From Vicinamibacterales bacterium (lineage in GTDB: Bacteria > Acidobacteriota > Vicinamibacteria > Vicinamibacterales > UBA2999), in contig JBAZYO010000003.1 of the NCBI GenBank assembly GCA_041659285.1, positions 426,831-490,830 on the forward strand: DNA of 64,000 nucleotides. Reading direction: 5' to 3'. Shown piece after piece: positions 34,045-42,579 of the stretch (positions within the stretch are counted from its first letter, which is position 1; each line of letters opens with the position of its first letter). The notes below the pieces were generated by a model. It saw only the letters and a list, made by a program, of their open reading frames with translations. It made no database searches and was not told where the DNA came from. A program made the position numbers and the translations under genes.

Positions 34045-34506
34045 CTAAGGCTGCAGGAGCTTGACGTAGCGAATGTATTCGCCGGCGAAGCCGCGGCGTT
34101 CGTAGAGCGCGCGGGCGCGGGCGTTGGTGACCAGCGCGCTCAGCGTCAGGCGATCGGATCCGCGCTCGCGCGCCCAGGCTTCGGAGTGGTCGAGCAGGGC
34201 CGAGCCCACCCCCTTGCCCTCGGCCTCCGACGTCACCGCCAGCACTGAGAGGTGCGCGTGCGGGCGCTCGTTGAAATAATCGACCAGGGTCACCAGGTAG
34301 ACGCAGCCGGCGGGCCGGCCGTCATGCTCGGCGATGAACAGGGCCTCGCCCGGCTTGGGTTCGCGGAACCACTCCGCGAGCGCGCGGCGGTCACCTGCGG
34401 CAAACTCGGCTTTCGATCGAAACGCCGGCACCTCGAACGACACCAGCCGGTCGGCCATGGCGAGCACGAACTCGCGGTCCGCCGGTTGCGCGGGGCGAAT
34501 GGTCAT
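34045..34506 (-). CDS. GNAT family N-acetyltransferase
   Basis: This encodes 153 residues from the ATG at 34506, overlapping the ispG stop as ATGA; the longer frame is antisense or out of phase with ispG. The GNAT fold shows IRPAQPADREFVLAMA, AEHDGRPAGCVYLVTLVD, HLSVLAVTSEAEGKGVGSALLDHSEAWARERG (acetyl-CoA pyrophosphate loop, consensus Q/R-x-x-G-x-G/A) and LTLSALVTNARARALYERRGF. The acceptor substrate is unknown. It is co-translated with IspG, but no metabolic link is evident. Confidence 0.88.
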   Translation of the reverse strand: MTIRPAQPADREFVLAMADRLVSFEVPAFRSKAEFAAGDRRALAEWFREPKPGEALFIAEHDGRPAGCVYLVTLVDYFNERPHAHLSVLAVTSEAEGKGVGSALLDHSEAWARERGSDRLTLSALVTNARARALYERRGFAGEYIRYVKLLQP

Positions 34507-35750
34507 CCGGCGACCGGCACGCCCTTCTTCGGGTACTTCCGCTCGACGTAGTCGTCGAGCAGTTGCTGGAAGGCGAGGGCCAGCTCGTCGTAGGTGCCCT
34601 TGAGCGTGGTGGCGTGCACGCCGTCGATGAACACCGGGCAGTTGGGCGCCTCGCCCGTGCCGGGCAGCGAGATGCCGATGTTGGCGGCCTTGGATTCGCC
34701 CGGGCCGTTGACGACGCACCCCATCACGGCGAGCGTCAGGGTTTCCACGCCCTCGTAGTTCTTCTTCCACGACGGCATCTGCTCACGGATGTAGCCCTGC
34801 ACGGCCTCCGCGAGTTCCTGGAACGTCGAGCTCGTGGTCCGGCCGCAGCCGGGGCACGCGGTCACGCTCGGCGCAAAGGTCCGCAGACCGAGCGACTGCA
34901 GCAGTTCGCAGGCCGCATACACTTCCTCGCGCCGATCGCCGCCGGGCTTCGGGGTCAGCGACACCCGGATCGTGTCGCCAATGCCCTCGGCCAGCAGCAC
35001 GCCCATCGCGGCGGCGGACCACACCAGTCCCTTGGTCCCCATGCCGGCTTCGGTGAGCCCGAGGTGAAGCGGCTGCGTGGTCTGGCGCGCGAGCGCGCGG
35101 TAGACGTCGATCAAGTGGCGCGGCCGCGACAGCTTGCACGAGACGATGATCTGGTCCGGGCGCAGGCCCGTCTCGATCGCCAGCTCGGTGGACTGCACGG
35201 CCGACAGCACCATGCACTCGCTGATGATGTCATCCGATTCCTTGCCGAGGTTGCGGTCGGTGTTCTCCTGCATCTTCGCCATCACCAGCTCCTGGTTGAG
35301 GGAGCCGCCGTTGACGCCGATGCGGACGGGCTTGCCGTGGTCGATGGCGACCTGGCAGATCGTGGCGAACTGTTCGTCCCGCCGCTTGCCGGTGCCGACG
35401 TTGCCGGGATTGATCCGGTACTTGTCGAGCGCCCGCGCGCAATCCGGGTGGCGCGTCAGCAGCAGGTGGCCGTTGTAGTGGAAGTCGCCGATCAGCGGAG
35501 CCGTGCAGCCGGCGTCGAGCATCCGCTGCTTGACCTCCGGAACCGCCGCGGCCGCCTCCGGCACGTTCACCGTGACTCGCACCATCTCCGAGCCTGCCTG
35601 CCAGAGCTCAATGCACTGCTGCGCCGTGCCCTTGGCATCGGCCGTGTCGGTCATGGTCATGGACTGCACGACGACCGGAGCCCCACCGCCCACCATGACG
35701 TTGCCCACCTTGACGCCGGTCGTCCGATGCCGCTTACCAATCGTTAGCAT
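34503..35750 (-). CDS. ispG: 4-hydroxy-3-methylbut-2-enyl-diphosphate synthase (IspG/GcpE)
   Basis: This encodes 415 residues from the ATG at 35750; an upstream start at 35765 is within a tandem repeat. The enzyme converts MEcPP to HMBPP in the MEP isoprenoid pathway with a 4Fe-4S cluster. Visible features are the TIM-barrel start VGGGAPVVVQSMTMTDTADA, RINPGNVG, IGVNGGSLNQ, LGLTEAG and the C-terminal cluster ligands CPGCGRTTSSTFQELA plus GCVVNGPGESKAA. The large insert domain of plant and Chlamydia enzymes is absent. It is followed by a GNAT gene in an ATGA overlap. The pathway's other genes are not in the window. Confidence 0.96.
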   Translation of the reverse strand: MLTIGKRHRTTGVKVGNVMVGGGAPVVVQSMTMTDTADAKGTAQQCIELWQAGSEMVRVTVNVPEAAAAVPEVKQRMLDAGCTAPLIGDFHYNGHLLLTRHPDCARALDKYRINPGNVGTGKRRDEQFATICQVAIDHGKPVRIGVNGGSLNQELVMAKMQENTDRNLGKESDDIISECMVLSAVQSTELAIETGLRPDQIIVSCKLSRPRHLIDVYRALARQTTQPLHLGLTEAGMGTKGLVWSAAAMGVLLAEGIGDTIRVSLTPKPGGDRREEVYAACELLQSLGLRTFAPSVTACPGCGRTTSSTFQELAEAVQGYIREQMPSWKKNYEGVETLTLAVMGCVVNGPGESKAANIGISLPGTGEAPNCPVFIDGVHATTLKGTYDELALAFQQLLDDYVERKYPKKGVPVAG

Positions 35751-35757
35751 GCGCAAA

Positions 35758-35794
35758 ATCACCAAATCACCAAATCACCAAATCACCAAATCAC
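35758..35794. repeat. 8-nt tandem repeat (ATCACCAA x4.6)
   Basis: Four perfect copies plus five bases lie between ispG and the small ORF upstream. The repeat supplies the last codons and the stop of the 35783-36049 ORF. Confidence 0.85.
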
Positions 35795-36049
35795 GAGATC
35801 CGATTCCTCGACCCAGCCGTCGTCAGCCAACGACCGTTTGATCTCATCCGCGCGGAACAGCGCGAGGTCCATGGTGTCGTAGTTCTCGGCCCGATCCATG
35901 GCGGCGTTTGCGAAAAATGCCAGCGTGTAGGGCGGGCCGCCCGGCAGGATCACCGCCCGGGCGTGAGCCTGGCCGCCGCCTTCGCTCGGGCGACTGTTCC
36001 CAGGTGGCTTGCACAGCCGCCACAAGACGGTCGGAGCCGCCGACGCCAT
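35783..36049 (-). CDS. Small ORF, hypothetical (possible gene remnant)
   Basis: This encodes 88 residues, with ATG directly after the TAG of the Gfo/Idh gene. The N-terminal third (WRLCKPPGNSRPSEGGGQAHARA) looks like a dispersed-repeat insertion. The remainder (VILPGGPPYTLAFFANAAMDRAENYDTMDLALFRADEIKRSLADDGW) is compositionally protein-like and resembles the end of a serine hydrolase / beta-lactamase fold only faintly. The last residues (DLVIW) and the stop lie in the 8-nt repeat, so the original C-terminus may be lost. No family is assigned. It may be a degraded fragment expressed with the upstream gene. Confidence 0.45.
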   Translation of the reverse strand: MASAAPTVLWRLCKPPGNSRPSEGGGQAHARAVILPGGPPYTLAFFANAAMDRAENYDTMDLALFRADEIKRSLADDGWVEESDLVIW

Positions 36050-37033
36050 CTATTGAGGATACAACGCCGCCGAGTCGCGTGCCGATTCGAGGAGGGCCGA
36101 CAGCGTGGCGGCGGCGTATCGGCTGTCGGCAAGGGTCACGACCGAAGGGGCGCCGTCCAGGACCGCGGCCTCGAAGTCCTCGATTTCACGCACGAACAGT
36201 TCCGGTGAGCCGGCGACCTCGATCAGTTCGACCCGGCCGCCGCGTTCGAGCTCCAGTGCTTCGCGCGCGGAGGGCTTGAACGGGTTCGGCACCGTCAGCG
36301 CACCTTCGCTTCCCAGCACCTCGAGCCACGTCCGCAACGCCGCCCGGAACCCGGAGTAGATGTTGGCGGTCAGGCCGCCCGGGAAGCGCAGCATGCCCAT
36401 GAACTCTTCGTCCACGCCGTTGGCGTGCCACTGAGCCGAGCCAAACACCATCTTGGGATCTCGTCCGGCCAGCAGCCGCGCGTAGGTGACGGGGTAGCAG
36501 CCGACATCCCACAAGGAGCCGCCGCCGAGCGCAGGGGCGAGCCGCGGATCGGCGTCGTGGTCCAGGGCGAAGGTGAAACCGGAGACGATGGCGCGAACGG
36601 TGCCGAGGGCGCCGCCATGGACCAGTTCGAGCACCTTGGCCGTGAGCGGTTCGTGCCGGTACATGAAGCCTTCCTCGACGACCACCTTCGCCGCCGCCGC
36701 GGCCGCGGCAATGCGATCGATGTCGGCGGGAGCGAGCGCCATGGGCTTCTCGCACAGCACGTGCTTGCCGGACCTGATGGCGGCGAGCGTCCACGGCACG
36801 TGTTCGCTGTTGGGCAGGGGAATGTAGACGGCGTCGATCGCCGGGTCGTCCAGCAGCGCCTGGTAGCCTTCGATGGCGCGCGGAATCTCCCAGCCTTGCG
36901 CGTACGCCGTGGCCCGCGCGCGGGTGCGGCTGGCCACCGCGACCAGCTCGCTACGCCGCGCCAACCGCATGGCCGGGATGAGCCGCCGGTTGATGCGGGC
37001 GGTACCGAGAATGCCCCAGCGCAGTGACGACAT
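36050..37033 (-). CDS. Gfo/Idh/MocA family oxidoreductase
   Basis: This encodes 327 residues. An N-terminal NAD(P)-binding Rossmann fold (LRWGILGTARINRRLIPAM, ELVAVASRTRARATAYA) is followed by the family motif GKHVLCEKPMA (Lys active-site element), the C-terminal alpha/beta domain with FMYRHEPLTAKVLELVHGGALGTVRAI and GGGSLWDVGCYPVTYARLL. Such enzymes oxidise or reduce sugars, inositols or trans-dihydrodiols; the motif set is closest to the dihydrodiol/glucose-fructose-type group. The substrate is unknown. A small ORF begins immediately after its stop. Confidence 0.92.
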   Translation of the reverse strand: MSSLRWGILGTARINRRLIPAMRLARRSELVAVASRTRARATAYAQGWEIPRAIEGYQALLDDPAIDAVYIPLPNSEHVPWTLAAIRSGKHVLCEKPMALAPADIDRIAAAAAAAKVVVEEGFMYRHEPLTAKVLELVHGGALGTVRAIVSGFTFALDHDADPRLAPALGGGSLWDVGCYPVTYARLLAGRDPKMVFGSAQWHANGVDEEFMGMLRFPGGLTANIYSGFRAALRTWLEVLGSEGALTVPNPFKPSAREALELERGGRVELIEVAGSPELFVREIEDFEAAVLDGAPSVVTLADSRYAAATLSALLESARDSAALYPQ

Positions 37034-37097
37034 CGCTAGAGGACGAGTCCGGTCTGTGTAATCGGCGTCATCTGCGGCCCTGGTGAATTCCGCGTCA

Positions 37098-37640
37098 TCA
37101 GTGTTCCGACTTCAGCCTGGCCAGCATGCGTCGATTGAATTCCTCGGACTGGCCGCGGGGAATCGACAGCGTCTTCCAGTTCGCGCCGAGCAGGTGCTTC
37201 GCCAGGAACAGGATCTGGTAGGCATGGCCCGCGTAGTGCGACACCTGCCGCATTATCGCCTTGTGGACCGTGTGCGGCTCGCCGCGGATGACCACCGCGC
37301 GCTGCAGGTCGGCGTCGGTCAGTGGCGTGAGCGCCTCGAACACGCATTGCCACCCGCGATCCCATTCGGCCAGCAGCTCCGCGCGCGTTTGCGGCACGTC
37401 CTCGAATTCCCGGTCGCGCATGCGGTCCGGCTTCTCGCCGTCGCTGGCCAGGAAGTCCACCCAGCGCGACCGCATGTTGCCCGCCATGTGCCGCATGATC
37501 ACCGCGACGCTGTTCGCCTCGGGATCGATCTTCGCCTGCAGCTGTTCGCCGGAGAGCTGTTCGATCGCCTTGTCCGCGAGCCTCCTGATCTTCTGGAACT
37601 CGTCGATGGCGTCGGTGAGGATGGGCGAGTCAGTGGACAT
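37098..37640 (-). CDS. DinB-fold protein, DUF1572 type
   Basis: This encodes 180 residues in a helical bundle: FQKIRRLADKAIEQLSGEQLQAKIDPEANSVAVIMRHMAGNMRSRWVDFL near the start and HKAIMRQVSHYAGHAYQILFLAKHLLG near the end. The three His residues (MRHMAGN, SHYAGH) are the expected metal ligands. Within the family these proteins are small metal-dependent transferases or have unknown roles. It is separated from the Gfo/Idh gene by 64 nt on the same strand, so a shared transcript is possible. Confidence 0.88.
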   Translation of the reverse strand: MSTDSPILTDAIDEFQKIRRLADKAIEQLSGEQLQAKIDPEANSVAVIMRHMAGNMRSRWVDFLASDGEKPDRMRDREFEDVPQTRAELLAEWDRGWQCVFEALTPLTDADLQRAVVIRGEPHTVHKAIMRQVSHYAGHAYQILFLAKHLLGANWKTLSIPRGQSEEFNRRMLARLKSEH

Positions 37641-37861
37641 GTTCGATGACCAGGAGCGCCCCCACAGGATACCTTGCGTGATCTCGCGCCATTCTCGCCG
37701 AAATCATACATGGGCTCGGCTGTACCGTTCACCCCTAAAAAACGCCAGTTTGACCCACGAAAATACCTGTTCGCTAACTTCGTGTCGCTCTTGTCGTATC
37801 AGGTGAGCTAGCGTGGGATCTGCACGTTTGAGTTTTGAAACACCTGGGTCAGGAGTTTGTA

Positions 37862-40783
37862 ATGTCTCGCATTGTATCGGGCGCGATGGTTGCGCTGCTC
37901 GTGTTCGCCTGTATTGATTCGTCGTCGGCGCAAGGTGTCCAGACCGGTTCGGTCAGAGGTGTTGTTCGCGATGCGACCGGCCTCGTCCTTCCTCAAGCCA
38001 CCGTCCGGGCCGAGTCTCCGGCACAGCAGGGCGGGCGGGTCACGGACACCGACCAGGCCGGCGCCTATCGGCTGACCGGGCTCGCGCCCGGCGACTACAC
38101 GATCACTTTCGAGTTCGCGGGTTTCCAGCCCGTGGCCCAGCACCTGCGCGTCGGCGTGGGGGCCATCGAGCAACTGGATGCCTCGCTGCAGGCGGCGGGT
38201 GTCACGGAAGCCGTGACCGTCAGCGCGGCCACGCCGTCGTTGCTATCAACGACCCTTGGCGGCGCGAGCTTCCGCGCCGCGGACCTCGACGCGCTGCCGA
38301 CCGGCCGCACGCCGTCGCTCGTGGCTGAACTGGCGCCGGGTCTCACCAACAACACGCCGAACGTGAACCAGGTGACGATTTCGGGCGCGGTGGCCTACGA
38401 CAACGTGTTCCTGGTGGACGGCGTCGACATTGGCGACAACCTGCTCGCGCGTCCGGACGACCTCTACATCGAAGAGGCGGTGGACGAGACCCAGGTGCAG
38501 ACAGCGGGGATTTCCGCCGAGTACGGCCGCTTCTCGGGCGGCGTCGTGAACGCCGTGACCAAGCGGGGCGGCAACCTGTTCTCGGGCAGCATCCGCAGCA
38601 ACCTGTCGAACGCGGCGTGGACCGACGAGACGCCCTTCGAGGTGACCAATCGGCAGAAGCGGCAGAGCAAGATGGACCGCTACTACGAAGGCACGTTCGG
38701 CGGCCCGCTCCGCCGCGACCGCGTGTGGTTCTTCTTCGCCGGGCGCACGCAGTCGAGCGAGACCAGCCTGACGCTGCCGCAGACCGCCGCGGCGTTCCAG
38801 CAGGCCGACGACCAGCGCCGCTGGGAGCTGAAGGTCACCGCCACGCCCCTGGCCAACCAGACGGTGCAGGTGCAGTACCTCGACCGGCGGCAGACCAGCC
38901 TGCGGCCGTCGTTGCCCATCACGATCGATGCGACGGCGAGCGATACGCAAGACACGCCGGGTCATCTCTTCGTGGCGAACTGGAACGGCGTTTTGTCGGG
39001 ACGGTTCTTCGCGACCGCGCAGTATTCGCAGAAGGCCAATCACCCGCGGTTCGGCAACACCAGCACGCGCCTCGCCGACTCGCCATTCCTGACCATCGGG
39101 CGCGTGTCGCCGGGCGGGCTCCATTTCGGCGCGCCCTACTTCGATCGCACCGATCCCGAAGATCGCGACAACGACCAGATCACCGGCAGCGTGTCGTACT
39201 TCGGCTCGCGTCCCGGTTGGGGCACGCATGACGTGAAGGCGGGCGTCGAGATGTTCTCGCTCCAGCTGCGCGGCGGCAACTCGCAGTCGTCCACCGGCTA
39301 CCTGTTCAACACCGACTACGCCACCGCCGGCGGCCGCCCGCTCACCGATGCCAGCGGGCGCGTGGTGCCGGTGTGGATTCCCGGCGCCTCGTCGGTCGGC
39401 AACACGCTGCCGACGCGCGGCGCCGAGCTCGACATCACGACCACGTCGTTCTACGTGCAGGATCGGTGGACGCCCACCGCGCGCCTGGCGCTGGACCTCG
39501 GCCTGCGCTACGAGCACGCATCGAGCGCGGCCACTGGCGACGCGCCAAGCATTGGCGCCCAGTCGTTCATGCCGCGCCTGAGCGCGAACTACGAGTTGCG
39601 TGACGGCGGGCGCACGGTGGTCGGCGCCTCCTACGCGCATTACTCCGGGCGCTACACCTCGAGTATCTTCGGCCGCAACACGCCGGTCGCCAACGCGGGA
39701 CGCGTCACCAGCGTCTACAACGGCCCCGCCGGACAGGGCTACGACTTTGCCCCGGCCTCCGACCTGGCCAACTACTCGGTGGTGTCGGGCTCGTTCCCGA
39801 CGGCCAACATCTTCCTGGCCGGCGACCTCCACTCGCCGCTGACGCGCGAGGTCACGCTGTCGGCCGCCCAGCAAGTGGGCGCCCGCGGCGCGGTGCGCGC
39901 GATGTACGTGTGGCGCCGCGCGACCGGCCTGGTCGAGTCGTTCATCGACGACCCGTCGGCCGCCGGCAAGACCGCGGTGGCGCTGAATGGCGTGACGTTC
40001 GGCACGTTCGACAACGTCTACTACCGCAATTCGGACGCGGCGGTGCGTGACTACCAGGCCGTGGAGCTGCAGGGCAACTACCGCCTGCGGTCGAACTGGT
40101 CGGTGGTCGGTCAGTGGACGGTGCAGTTGAAGAACGACGGCAACTACGAGGGTGAGGCCGCCAACCAGCCGGGCATCGGTTCGGTGCTGGGCGACTATCC
40201 CGAACTGCTGACCGAAGCCCGCAACTACCCGATGGGCCGGCTGGACGACTACCAGCAGCACAAGGTGCGGGTATGGTCGAACTATCAGCTCGACATGGGC
40301 CGCTTCGGCAGCGTGGCCGTGACACCGATGTGGCGCTACAACTCGGCGACCACCTACAGCCTGGTCGCCAACAGCGTGCCGCTCACCGCGGTGCAGCGCG
40401 CGCGCAATCCCGGCTATGCGCGGCTGCCGGGTTCCGGGGCCAACGGCTCGCAAACGCTGTTCTTCGGCGAGCGGGGCAGTGAGGAGTTCGCCGGCTACGG
40501 CCTCGTCGACCTGGGTGTGACCTACCAGGTGCCGGTCGTGAAGTCGCTGCGGCCCTGGGTGAAGATCGAGGTGCTCAACGCCCTCAACAACGACAAGCTG
40601 ATCGGATGGGACACCACCGTGACCGCTGATGCCGCGAGCGCGCTCGACGCCAACGGCCTGCCGACCGGCTATGTGCGCGGCGTCCGCTTCGGCCAGGGCA
40701 CGTCCACCGCGCACTACCCGCGGCCCCGCCCCGGCATGACCGGCGGCCGCACGATCCTCGGCGCATTCGGCTTGCGCTTCTAG
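37862..40783 (+). CDS. TonB-dependent receptor with carboxypeptidase-like regulatory domain (Oar-like)
   Basis: This encodes 973 residues from the ATG at 37862, with AGGAG 8 nt upstream; the ATG at 37835 lacks one. A signal peptide (IVSGAMVALLVFACIDSSSAQ) is followed by a CarboxypepD_reg-like Ig domain (GSVRGVVRDATGLVLPQATVRAE, GAYRLTGLAPGDYTITFEFAGF), a plug domain (DNVFLVDGVDIGD, SAEYGRFSGGVVNAVTKRGGN) and a long beta-barrel ending in an aromatic residue (TILGAFGLRF), as outer-membrane assembly requires. Oar-like receptors import large or complex substrates, typically oligosaccharides or peptides; the ligand is unknown. It is monocistronic, with a strong terminator after it. Confidence 0.95.
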   Translation: MSRIVSGAMVALLVFACIDSSSAQGVQTGSVRGVVRDATGLVLPQATVRAESPAQQGGRVTDTDQAGAYRLTGLAPGDYTITFEFAGFQPVAQHLRVGVGAIEQLDASLQAAGVTEAVTVSAATPSLLSTTLGGASFRAADLDALPTGRTPSLVAELAPGLTNNTPNVNQVTISGAVAYDNVFLVDGVDIGDNLLARPDDLYIEEAVDETQVQTAGISAEYGRFSGGVVNAVTKRGGNLFSGSIRSNLSNAAWTDETPFEVTNRQKRQSKMDRYYEGTFGGPLRRDRVWFFFAGRTQSSETSLTLPQTAAAFQQADDQRRWELKVTATPLANQTVQVQYLDRRQTSLRPSLPITIDATASDTQDTPGHLFVANWNGVLSGRFFATAQYSQKANHPRFGNTSTRLADSPFLTIGRVSPGGLHFGAPYFDRTDPEDRDNDQITGSVSYFGSRPGWGTHDVKAGVEMFSLQLRGGNSQSSTGYLFNTDYATAGGRPLTDASGRVVPVWIPGASSVGNTLPTRGAELDITTTSFYVQDRWTPTARLALDLGLRYEHASSAATGDAPSIGAQSFMPRLSANYELRDGGRTVVGASYAHYSGRYTSSIFGRNTPVANAGRVTSVYNGPAGQGYDFAPASDLANYSVVSGSFPTANIFLAGDLHSPLTREVTLSAAQQVGARGAVRAMYVWRRATGLVESFIDDPSAAGKTAVALNGVTFGTFDNVYYRNSDAAVRDYQAVELQGNYRLRSNWSVVGQWTVQLKNDGNYEGEAANQPGIGSVLGDYPELLTEARNYPMGRLDDYQQHKVRVWSNYQLDMGRFGSVAVTPMWRYNSATTYSLVANSVPLTAVQRARNPGYARLPGSGANGSQTLFFGERGSEEFAGYGLVDLGVTYQVPVVKSLRPWVKIEVLNALNNDKLIGWDTTVTADAASALDANGLPTGYVRGVRFGQGTSTAHYPRPRPGMTGGRTILGAFGLRF

Positions 40784-40786
40784 ACC

Positions 40787-40836
40787 GCAAAACACGAAGG
40801 GCCCGAAGACATGTCTCCGAGCCCTTCGTGGTTTGC
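40787..40836. terminator. Strong bidirectional terminator
   Basis: A 16-bp stem (GCAAAACACGAAGGGC at 40787-40802 with 40821-40836, one mismatch) surrounds an 18-nt loop that itself contains AGACATGTCT. It lies between the TonB receptor and a convergent gene. Confidence 0.8.
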
Positions 40837-40847
40837 GATGTGATCAG

Positions 40848-41411
40848 CTAGAACGAACGGGCGAACAACCCTTCGATGGCGGTCCGCGCGGTGGCGCCCA
40901 GCTCGCGGGTGCCGGTGCCGGTGAAGTGGACGTGCGTAATCACCGGCTCGTTGCCGCCGGCGCGTTCGGTCCACTTCGAGGCCTCGCCGTCCCACTCGAA
41001 CCATCCCCCGCGATCCTGGTCGAACACGAACAGCGGCTTGGCGCACAGCTTCGCGAATTCCGCGCCCCAGCCGGTCCCGCCGCGGACGGTCTGGTCCGGC
41101 TGGATGCTGCCAATCACGTAGATTTCCTGGCCGTGATTGACCTGATACCAGATGCTCTGGAGGATCTTGCGGAAGGTCGGCGTGTCAGGGTAGCGGCGAT
41201 TCATCAGCCGCGACACGTAGGCGAGGCTGACCTCGCCGGCGTGAAGCTCTTCGTGGTTGAGCACGCGCAGGCCGCGGGTGCGGACCGGCTTGTGGCCGTC
41301 GAACGAGAAGTTGACCTCCTCGATCCCGAAGCGCTCCGCGCACGCACCGAACTCCGCTTCGGCGCCGGGGGCGCCGCCGCTGAAGAGGATGACGTCCTCG
41401 CGGTTCGGCAT
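40848..41411 (-). CDS. SLOG/Rossmann-like hypothetical protein
   Basis: This encodes 187 residues. The N-terminus VILFSGGAPGAEAEFGACAERFGIEEVNFSF and the later EIYVIGSIQPDQTVRGGTGWGAEFAKLCAKPLFVFDQDRGGWFEW resemble the SLOG superfamily, which includes putative molybdenum carrier and LOG/DprA-like nucleotide-binding proteins. The Gly-rich loops would bind a nucleotide. Function is unknown. It is separated by only 6 nt from the upstream RRM gene on the same strand, so the two are probably one operon. Confidence 0.7.
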   Translation of the reverse strand: MPNREDVILFSGGAPGAEAEFGACAERFGIEEVNFSFDGHKPVRTRGLRVLNHEELHAGEVSLAYVSRLMNRRYPDTPTFRKILQSIWYQVNHGQEIYVIGSIQPDQTVRGGTGWGAEFAKLCAKPLFVFDQDRGGWFEWDGEASKWTERAGGNEPVITHVHFTGTGTRELGATARTAIEGLFARSF

Positions 41412-41417
41412 GACTCG

Positions 41418-42083
41418 CTACTCCTTGTCGTCGCCGGCGTCGGGTTCGCCGCCCGGGTCCGGGGTGGCTTCGACCGCCGTGTCGGGAGCGTCCGGATCTG
41501 GCTCCTCGTGCTTCATGAAGTCCGGGGTGACGTCGACGGCGTCTTCCTCCGAGTCGTCCAGGTCGTACATGCGGCCCGTGAACTTGGTCGGGATCGGGCC
41601 GCGCGGCTTGTCTTCCTTCTTGGTGAAGGGCTTCTTCTTGTCCTTCGGCGGGGCCGGAGGACCGAAGTTCTTGGCGCCGCCGGTGGCGTCGCCGCCGCCG
41701 TAGCCGCCGGGACGGGGTGGGCCGCCAAACCCGCCGCCGGGCCGTGGGCCGCTGAAGCCGCCACCGCCGCTGAAGCCACCCGGCCGTGGGGGACCTCCGA
41801 AGCCGCCGCTCGGTCGGGGCGGACCTCCGGCTTCACGGGCGCGGGCCTCGCTGACGGCCAACGGACGGCCCATGAACAACTGGCCGTCGAACTTCTTGAT
41901 GGCTTCTTCGGCGGGGGCTCGCTCCGCGTACTCCACGAACGCAAACCCCCGGGCGCGACCGGTTTCACGGTCGAGCGGGCGGACAATTTGTGTCGGTAGG
42001 CCAACCTGCGCAAAGTGAGTACGCAGATCGTCTTCGGTCGCCTGATAGGGCAAATTGCCCACGAACAATCGGACTGGTGGCAC
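41418..42083 (-). CDS. RRM-type RNA-binding protein with Gly/Pro-rich linker
   Basis: This encodes 221 residues from the GTG at 42083, with TAGAGT 6 nt upstream. The RNA recognition motif is about residues 4-80: RNP2 LFVGNL and RNP1 RGFAFVEY, each with the conserved aromatics. A Gly/Pro/Arg-rich repeat region of about 75 residues follows (GFGGPPRPGGFSGGGG), then a Lys-rich segment and an acidic C-terminus (DDSEEDAVDVTPD). Bacterial RRM proteins are small cold-shock or post-transcriptional factors; the long disordered tail resembles eukaryotic hnRNP-like proteins and may favour condensation. This last point is inference. Confidence 0.9.
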   Translation of the reverse strand: MPPVRLFVGNLPYQATEDDLRTHFAQVGLPTQIVRPLDRETGRARGFAFVEYAERAPAEEAIKKFDGQLFMGRPLAVSEARAREAGGPPRPSGGFGGPPRPGGFSGGGGFSGPRPGGGFGGPPRPGGYGGGDATGGAKNFGPPAPPKDKKKPFTKKEDKPRGPIPTKFTGRMYDLDDSEEDAVDVTPDFMKHEEPDPDAPDTAVEATPDPGGEPDAGDDKE

Positions 42084-42205
42084 GGGTGAACTCTAACGGG
42101 TGACGGCTGAAGGCAATTGGGTGTTCGTGTTCAAATCCAACGTGGATGTGGAATGGTTTGGTGGGCCTTTGCTTGGGGGGGTAGCTTAGCAAATATGTCC
42201 CGGGG

Positions 42206-42442
42206 TCACAAGCCCTTCAGCTGGGCCTTGATGGCTTCGAGCCGTAACTTCAGCATTTCCCGGTGCGCCGGCCGGCAGGCCGCGCCCAGTTCGGCCTGGG
42301 TCTGGGCCAGGGCCAGTTCCAGCCCGGTCCGGTGCTGATTGGCTGCCGCCTGCTCTGGCGTCAGCTCCGGTTTGGCCGGGGGCTTGCGGTCCGCCTCGTC
42401 CTGCTGTGATTCAATCGCCTTGCTCTCCCACCCGCGCGCCAT
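42206..42442 (-). CDS. Small helical hypothetical protein
   Basis: This encodes 78 residues from the ATG at 42442 (ARGWESKAIESQQDEA), with TATGCT on the minus strand 6 nt upstream (42449-42454). It is hydrophilic, largely alpha-helical and probably coiled-coil (ELTPEQAAANQHRTGLELALAQTQAEL), with one Cys. There is no signal or membrane segment. The opening MARGWESK is one I associate with acidobacterial hypothetical proteins, but no function is known. The longer frame upstream of the ATG is rejected because it would contain the -10 box. Confidence 0.65.
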   Translation of the reverse strand: MARGWESKAIESQQDEADRKPPAKPELTPEQAAANQHRTGLELALAQTQAELGAACRPAHREMLKLRLEAIKAQLKGL

Positions 42443-42579
42443 CCCCGGAGCATAACAGTTCCGTAAACGGACAGATCCACACCGGGGCGGGCCGGCGTCA
42501 ATCCCCGTAACCCCCTGAGGCGCCAAGCAGTTGTGGTGAACCGGCGGATTGGCAAGCAAGCTGCAATGTCACGGTCCGC

